Below, one piece after another: positions 59,474 through 64,000 of a stretch of 64,000 nucleotides of DNA; position 1 is the stretch's first letter, and each line of letters starts with the position of its first letter. A model generated the notes under the pieces. The model did no database searches, was not told the DNA's origin, and saw nothing but the letters and a program-made list of their open reading frames with translations. This DNA comes from Nocardioides islandensis (lineage in GTDB: Bacteria; Actinomycetota; Actinomycetes; Propionibacteriales; Nocardioidaceae): the NCBI RefSeq assembly GCF_015352455.1, contig NZ_JADKPN010000001.1:248001-312000 (forward strand), written 5' to 3'. Both the position numbers and the translations under genes were made by a program.

Positions 59474-60686
59474 GCTGGGCGCGCAGCGGTGACGTCCAGG
59501 CCACGACGACCGCGACCACGTGGGTCAGGGAGAGCACGACGAGCGTGCCGACCAGACCCAGCCAGCCGACCAGGGCCCCGGCCACGAAGGCGCCGCCGGT
59601 CCACCCCATGCCCCACGCCAGCATCCGGCCCGCGGTGTTCACCCGGCCCAGCAGGTGCTCGGGCGTCACCTGCTGGCGGTAGGTGATCGAGTTGACCACG
59701 ACCAGCTGGTAGGCGACGCCCCACAGGACCAGGGTGATGCCGGCCAGCCACCACGAGGTGACCAGCGGCAGCACGACCGCGAAGGCCGCCGCCACCGGGG
59801 ACGCCACCAGGGCGATCGCAGCGGCGGGCACGCGGCGTACGAGCCAGGGCAGCGCGAGCGAGGCGGCCAGCCCGCCGACCGAGAACGCGCCGAAGACCAG
59901 CCCGAACCGGAGACCCTCCGTCCCGACGCCCAGCCGCTGGTCGATCCAGACGACCATCAGCGCCACGAAGCCACCCGCGCCCAGGCACTGGAGGAACCCG
60001 ATGATCGTGAAGGTGCGCACGCCCGCGTGCCGGACCAGGTAGCCGAGCCCCTCGCGGATGTCGCCGAGGACCTGGCGGACGGTGAGCGGCGGACGCTCGC
60101 GCGTCGCGTCGTACGTCGGGCGCACGATGCCCGCGATCAGCGCGGCGGAGACCGCGAAGGTCAGGCTGTCGAAGCCGAGCAGCCACGCCGGGTGGAGGAA
60201 GGCGAGGGCCAGGCCGACGAGAGAGGGGACGGCCATCTCCACCACGGACTGCGCCGCCCACGAGATCGAGTTGGCCTCCGCGATCCGGTCCCGGCCCACG
60301 AGCGTCGGCAGCGCGCCGAAGACCGCACCGTCGAAGAAGACGCCGATCGTCGGGCCGAGGAACGCGACGACGAGCACGTGCGGCACGGTCACCTCGGCGA
60401 ACAGGTCGGCCAGCGGCAGGGTGACGACGAGCAGCGCGCTGAGGACGTCGGCCCGCACCATCACCTTCTGGCGGTTCCACCGGTCGGTCAGGGCGCCGGA
60501 GAAGAGACCGAAGAGGAGGTACGGCGCGGCCTCGCACGCCGCGACCAGCGCCGTGAGGGATGCGGACCCGCTCGAGCGGTAGACGATGATCGGCAAGGTG
60601 ATGAGCGTGACGATGTTGCCGGCGCCCGAGAGCACCCGCGACACGAGGTAGCGCAGGTAGTCACGGTCACGGAGGAGGGAGCTCAT
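59439..60686 (-). CDS. MFS transporter (MFS-3 efflux type)
   Basis: 415 residues with 12 hydrophobic helices. RDRDYLRYLVSRVLSGAGNI at the start and GLFSGALTDRWNRQKVMVRAD as the loop 2-3 motif (G-x-x-x-D-R-x-x-R) are typical of the enterobactin/macrolide-exporter-like MFS group. The cargo is unknown. GGGGGAGAG eight bases before ATG 60686 supports the start. Its 3' end overlaps the SDR gene tail by 35 bases. Confidence 0.9.
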   Translation of the reverse strand: MSSLLRDRDYLRYLVSRVLSGAGNIVTLITLPIIVYRSSGSASLTALVAACEAAPYLLFGLFSGALTDRWNRQKVMVRADVLSALLVVTLPLADLFAEVTVPHVLVVAFLGPTIGVFFDGAVFGALPTLVGRDRIAEANSISWAAQSVVEMAVPSLVGLALAFLHPAWLLGFDSLTFAVSAALIAGIVRPTYDATRERPPLTVRQVLGDIREGLGYLVRHAGVRTFTIIGFLQCLGAGGFVALMVVWIDQRLGVGTEGLRFGLVFGAFSVGGLAASLALPWLVRRVPAAAIALVASPVAAAFAVVLPLVTSWWLAGITLVLWGVAYQLVVVNSITYRQQVTPEHLLGRVNTAGRMLAWGMGWTGGAFVAGALVGWLGLVGTLVVLSLTHVVAVVVAWTSPLRAQLRDTAALPSPR

Positions 60687-60884
60687 CGGCTGCTCTCCCC
60701 CTTCACGTACTCGGCCGCGTCGAGCCCGGTCCCGTCCGACGCGCCTCGGACGCTAGCAACCTGTTCCCGCCCGGTCGAGGCGGTCAGGAGGGTGCCGCCA
60801 TCGCCGAGACACCGCCGTACCGGAAGTGCCTCGTCACCCGGGTGGACGAGGCCGTGGGGCGTTCGCGCTGGTTCTAGCGCCGTA

Positions 60885-60963
60885 CTTCGGCGTCGTTCCT
60901 GCCTCTTCGGCGTCGTTGCAACGACGCCGAACGTCCGGGATACCCGCTCGAGCGGGTATCCCG
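60885..60963. repeat. Direct repeat plus two back-to-back perfect hairpins
   Basis: CTTCGGCGTCGTT occurs at 60885-60897 and 60905-60917 (20 bases apart). The second copy pairs with its complement (60906-60931, arms TTCGGCGTCGTTG). Next, CGGGATACCCGCTC pairs with itself (60936-60963). It lies just downstream of the decarboxylase gene and may terminate it. Confidence 0.8.
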
Positions 60964-60968
60964 ACCCC

Positions 60969-62378
60969 TCAGCCCAACCCCACCCGCGCCGCAGCCGCCA
61001 GGATCGCGGCGGCGGAGCGGTCGATGTCGGCCTCGGTGGTGGTGGCGTTGGAGACCGAGATGCGGATCAGGCGCTGGTCGTGCCAGGTGGTGGCGCCGAG
61101 CCAGCACGTACCGTCCCGCTGCACGGCCTCCACGATCGCGTCGGTCCGCGTCGACGGGTCGTCGTCCTTGAGCGAGGTGTCCCCGAACCCGACCAGCACC
61201 TGGTTGAGCACCACGTCGTTGTGGATGGTCGCCCCGCCCTCGGCGAGCCGCTCGGCCATCCGGCCGGCGAGCAGGCAGCACCGCTCGACGAGGTCGGCCA
61301 CGCCGGACCGTCCGAGCTCGCGCAGCGCCGCCCAGACCGCGAAGCCGCGAGCCCGGCGCGAGGAGTCCGGGACCAGGTCGCCGAGGGAGAAGTCGGTGCG
61401 GCCGGAGCCGGCGAGGTACGCCGCGGAGTACGCCATCGATGTCCCGTGCACGACCGGGTCGCGGACGATCGCCAGCCCGCTGTCGTAGGGCACGTTCAGC
61501 CACTTGTGCGCGTCGGTGGCCCACGAGTCGGCCCGCTCGACGCCGTCGACGAGGTGCGCCCGCTGGGGTGACGACGCCGCCCAGAGCCCGAAGGCGCCGT
61601 CGACGTGCACCCAGGCACCGGCCTCGTGAGCGAGCGGGATCGCGCTCGCGAAGGCGTCCGAGGCGCCGGTGTTCACGTTGCCGGCCTGGAGGCAGACGAT
61701 CGTGGGTCGCTCGGGCTCGGTGGCCAGCACCTTCTCCAGGTCGGCGACGTCGATCCTTCCCTGGTCGTCGGTGAGCACGCCGATCAGGGACGCCGTGCCG
61801 AGCCCGAGCAGCCGCAGCGACCGGTCGACGGTCGCGTGCCGCTCGAAGCCGCTGACCACCCGCACGCGGGGAGCGCCGATGAGGCCGTCCGTCTCGACGT
61901 CGTACCCCGCCCGCTCCAGCACCTGGTGCCGGCCGCACGCCAGGCCGACGGTGTTCGCCGCCTGGGCGCCGGTGACGAACCCGACCGAGGCGCCGCTCGG
62001 CAGGCCGAGCAGGTCCTTGACCCAGCCGCCCGCCGCGCGCTCCGCGGCCTCGGCGGCCGGCGACATCAGCGGGTTGAATGAGTTCTGGTCCCAGCCGACG
62101 GCCAGGATGTCGGCGGCCGCGGCCGCGGGGGTCGAGCCGCCGGTGACGAACCCGAAGTACCGCGGACCGACCGAGCCGACGAGGTGCCCCTCCGCCGCGG
62201 CGAGCAGGTCGTCGAGCACCTGCGACGCCGGCGTCGGGCCGTCCGGCAGCGCACCACCGAACGCCGCCCAGGCGTCCTCGCGCGACGCCGTCCCGGCCAC
62301 CGGTCGCTCGCCGACCCCGTCGCGGAACGCGGCGCCTTCTCGAGCGGCACGGACGAAGAGGTCCTCGAGCCCGCTCAC
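60969..62378 (-). CDS. PLP-dependent decarboxylase (group II, aromatic/glutamate-type fold)
   Basis: 469 residues. [20 protein letters not shown] is the phosphate-binding region, [14 protein letters not shown] the acidic residue under the PLP ring (DGAF), and [19 protein letters not shown] carries the Schiff-base lysine in D-x-H-K-W. It would decarboxylate an amino acid; substrate unknown. GTG 62378 overlaps the stop of the AcdS gene (GTGA), so the two are translationally coupled. Confidence 0.87.
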   Translation of the reverse strand: MSGLEDLFVRAAREGAAFRDGVGERPVAGTASREDAWAAFGGALPDGPTPASQVLDDLLAAAEGHLVGSVGPRYFGFVTGGSTPAAAAADILAVGWDQNSFNPLMSPAAEAAERAAGGWVKDLLGLPSGASVGFVTGAQAANTVGLACGRHQVLERAGYDVETDGLIGAPRVRVVSGFERHATVDRSLRLLGLGTASLIGVLTDDQGRIDVADLEKVLATEPERPTIVCLQAGNVNTGASDAFASAIPLAHEAGAWVHVDGAFGLWAASSPQRAHLVDGVERADSWATDAHKWLNVPYDSGLAIVRDPVVHGTSMAYSAAYLAGSGRTDFSLGDLVPDSSRRARGFAVWAALRELGRSGVADLVERCCLLAGRMAERLAEGGATIHNDVVLNQVLVGFGDTSLKDDDPSTRTDAIVEAVQRDGTCWLGATTWHDQRLIRISVSNATTTEADIDRSAAAILAAAARVGLG

Positions 62379-63427
62379 TCGCCCACCCGCTGGCCGACTC
62401 GCTGGGTCGTGGTGAACAGCGCCGAGTAGGCGTTGAGCGCCTGCTGTCCGCCGAGGTGCGCGTACAGCACCGTCGAGTCCCTGGGGATCGTGCCGTCGCG
62501 CACCAGGTCGATGAGACCGGCCATCGACTTGCCCTCGTAGACCGGGTCGAGGATCACGCCCTCGAGCTGGCCGGTGAGCCGGATCGCGTCGAGCGTGGAC
62601 TGCACGGGGATGCCGTACAGGTCCCCGGCCCATCCCTCCCGCACGTCGATCTCGTCGTCGCGCAGGTCACGGCCGACGTCGATGAGCTCGGCGGTACGCC
62701 GCGCGATCCGGCCGACCTGCTCGCGCGTCTTGTCCAACGTGGCGCTCGCGTCGATGCCGATCACCGTGCGGGGCCGGCCGCCCGCGGCCTCGAGCGCCGC
62801 GAACCCGGCGATCATCCCGGCGTGGGTCGACCCGGTCACCGTGCAGACCACGACCGTGTCGAAGAAGACGCCGAGCTGCTCCTCCTGCTGCGCGACCTCG
62901 AAGGCCCAGTTCGCGAAGCCCAGCCCGCCGAGCGGGTGGTCGCTGGCGCCGGCCGGGATGGCGTACGGCGTCCCTCCCCGCTCCTCGACGTCCGCGATCG
63001 CCTGCTTCCACGAGTCGCGGAACCCGATGTCGAACCCGGCCTCGTCGAGACGGACCTCAGCGCCCATGATCCGGCTGAGCATGATGTTGCCGACCCGGTC
63101 GTTGACCGAGTCCGGCCAGTCGACCCACTTCTCCTGCACCAGCACGCACGCCATGCCGAGGTGCGCGGCGACGGCCGCGACCTGTCGGGTGTGGTTGGAC
63201 TGGTAGCCGCCGATGCTGACCAGGGTGTCCGCGCCCTGGGCGATCGCCTCGGGGACGAGGTACTCCAGCTTGCGCACCTTGTTGCCGCCGTACGCCAGCC
63301 CGCTGCTCACGTCCTCGCGCTTGGCCCAGATGTTCGCCCCGCCGAGGTGAGCGCCGAGCCGCTTGAGCTCGTGCACGGGGCTCGGCCCGAACGTCAGGGG
63401 GTACCGCGGGAAGTCGGCGATGCTCAT
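62375..63427 (-). CDS. acdS: 1-aminocyclopropane-1-carboxylate (ACC) deaminase
   Basis: Opens the ethylene precursor ACC to 2-oxobutyrate and ammonia. The 350 residues align throughout with Acd[38 protein letters not shown] with the PLP lysine, [20 protein letters not shown] and [14 protein letters not shown]. Both residues used to tell AcdS from D-cysteine desulfhydrase are as in true AcdS: Glu in DPVYEGKSM and Leu in YAHLGGQ. ATG 63427 follows TAGCGT by six bases, so the transcript is leaderless. Coupled to a PLP decarboxylase. Confidence 0.92.
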   Translation of the reverse strand: MSIADFPRYPLTFGPSPVHELKRLGAHLGGANIWAKREDVSSGLAYGGNKVRKLEYLVPEAIAQGADTLVSIGGYQSNHTRQVAAVAAHLGMACVLVQEKWVDWPDSVNDRVGNIMLSRIMGAEVRLDEAGFDIGFRDSWKQAIADVEERGGTPYAIPAGASDHPLGGLGFANWAFEVAQQEEQLGVFFDTVVVCTVTGSTHAGMIAGFAALEAAGGRPRTVIGIDASATLDKTREQVGRIARRTAELIDVGRDLRDDEIDVREGWAGDLYGIPVQSTLDAIRLTGQLEGVILDPVYEGKSMAGLIDLVRDGTIPRDSTVLYAHLGGQQALNAYSALFTTTQRVGQRVGE

Positions 63428-63433
63428 GCCGGA

Positions 63434-63439
63434 ACGCTA
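63434..63439 (-). promoter_or_regulatory. -10 box TAGCGT of acdS (leaderless)
   Basis: On the minus strand: TAGCGT, TCCGGC, ATG. The palindromic repeat at 63449-63508 lies just upstream, where a -35 would be. Confidence 0.5.
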
Positions 63440-63448
63440 CTGAATCGA

Positions 63449-63508
63449 TGGTCGAGGAGGTGGCGCTGGGAACCGTCAGCGCTTGACTCCAGCGTCCCTC
63501 CTCGACCA
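63449..63508. repeat. CTGGTCGAG-family palindromic repeat
   Basis: TGGTCGAGGAGG (63449-63460) and CCTCCTCGACCA (63497-63508) form perfect ends; CGCTGG/CCAGCG pair inside. It separates the acdS promoter from the stop of the ATP-grasp-like gene. Confidence 0.85.
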
Positions 63509-63512
63509 GCGG

Positions 63513-64000
63513 TCAGTGCTTGTTGTCCGCCGCCCAGAGGTCGGTGAGGCCCTTGAAGTGCGCCATGAACTGGTCGTGCTCGTGGGCGGGGTACATCGAC
63601 ACGACGGTCTCGCGCAGCAGGCGCTCGAAGTCCTTCGAGGTCACCCAGTCGTGGACCTGCTCGTCGAGGTGCGGGAGGTTCTCGGCGCACCACTGCCAGT
63701 ACCTCGCGCTGTCGAAGTGCTCGTCCGCGAGGGCCAGGTACGCCGTGATCTTGGCGTCGTAGGAGAGCGAATCGTCGTCGGCGATCTCGAAGTACCTGCG
63801 GGTGTGCAGGTCGACGCGGCCCTTGCGGCCGGTGGCGAGGGTGAAGACCGACCAGCGCACCAGCGCCGAGATCGCCCACGGGAAGTAGTAGTGCAGCGAC
63901 GTGACCGCGACGTCGGGGCAGGCGTTGGCGTAGTCGATCGGGTAGACCTCGTCGTCGGCCACCAGCATCTCGCATGAGTTGAACTCCCAGCCGAAGAAGG
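63513..64000 (-). CDS. ATP-grasp-like protein, C-terminal part (cut by window edge)
   Basis: The frame enters from the right edge and ends at 63513. It reads FFGWEFNSCEMLVADDEVYP, then IDYANACPDVAVTSLHYYFP. The E-x-x-x-x-E and PIDYANACPD arrangement (metal-binding Glu and Asp-x-Asn) is characteristic of the ATP-grasp fold near its C-terminus. The rest, about 110 residues, is helical (RRYFEIADDDSLSYDAKITA). The N-terminal half and the substrate are outside the window. ATG 63968 exists in frame but lies inside the conserved region and is not the true start. Confidence 0.6.
   Translation of the reverse strand, partial: FFGWEFNSCEMLVADDEVYPIDYANACPDVAVTSLHYYFPWAISALVRWSVFTLATGRKGRVDLHTRRYFEIADDDSLSYDAKITAYLALADEHFDSARYWQWCAENLPHLDEQVHDWVTSKDFERLLRETVVSMYPAHEHDQFMAHFKGLTDLWAADNKH

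Noticed and set aside
62375..63427. D-cysteine desulfhydrase as the identity of the PLP enzyme
   Set aside because: The two diagnostic residues, Glu in DPVYEGKSM and Leu in YAHLGG, are those of true ACC deaminase.

Overview
The window is high-GC (about 70%) actinobacterial chromosome, most likely from Nocardioides or another member of the Nocardioidaceae. This rests on very GC-rich third codon positions, frequent GTG starts, many apparently leaderless genes, a bifunctional-type dCTP deaminase, an EtfD-type Fe-S oxidoreductase, an F420-type LLM flavoenzyme and a SARP/BTAD regulator. The assignment is inferred from gene content. No phage, IS transposase, rRNA or CRISPR array is visible, and one tRNA (Gly, CCC anticodon) is present.

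Layout. 0-5.3 kb: a cut-off acidic protein, a small membrane protein, then a tightly overlapping three-gene unit (membrane protein carrying a spermidine-synthase-like domain, FAD oxidoreductase, family 2 glycosyltransferase). 5.3-12.9 kb: arginase divergent from an amino acid permease with two palindromic operator candidates between them, membrane and kinase genes, and a coupled pair of a nucleotidyltransferase-like protein and a DEDDh exonuclease. 12.9-17.2 kb: histidine utilisation (hutH-hutU) divergent from an IclR regulator. 17.2-28.5 kb: secreted proteins, a hemerythrin gene preceded by SARP-style heptamer repeats, a 1107-residue SARP/BTAD regulator, an M19-like secreted hydrolase, a PQQ-type propeller and a LysR regulator. 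28.5-32.7 kb: two divergent MsrA paralogues (one with an altered active site), an LLM oxidoreductase and a secreted Asp-box propeller. 32.9-36.9 kb: a glutamine-synthetase-like enzyme, a permease and a FluG-type amidohydrolase. 37-43.6 kb: an M4 metalloprotease, EtfD with an unusual SLFD-repeat tail, and a three-gene ribbon-helix-helix/DUF4097 unit. 43.6-51.6 kb: dcd, SGNH hydrolase, tRNA-Gly, a secreted C39-like protease with a lipoprotein, DUF2461, a double GNAT protein, and a sodium/solute symporter with a small membrane partner. 51.7-64 kb: FAD monooxygenase, aminoglycoside-type phosphotransferase, a cysteine-free Rrf2 regulator, a FadE-type acyl-CoA dehydrogenase, a LysE exporter, an atypical LuxR response regulator divergent from an SDR, an MFS transporter, a PLP decarboxylase coupled to ACC deaminase, and a cut-off ATP-grasp-like gene.

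How genes work together. Arginase with its permease, the hut genes, the GS/permease/amidohydrolase set and AcdS with its decarboxylase all point to growth on amino acids, amines and related nitrogen compounds. FadE would reduce ETF, and EtfD would pass those electrons to the quinone pool. The two genes are 16 kb apart but share an almost identical upstream motif. Intergenic space is small: no stretch over 300 bases lacks a gene unless the 46-codon gene at 28321 is discounted, which would leave 28206-28531 with only the LysR promoter region.

Regulatory and repeat structure is the most distinctive part. At least seven members of a palindromic repeat family (ends CTGGTCGAG / CTCGACCAG) occupy intergenic sites. 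A related segment sits in frame inside hutU, and one member supplies the start of a phosphotransferase gene. A TAnnnT box exactly 6-8 bases before the start codon recurs at about ten genes.
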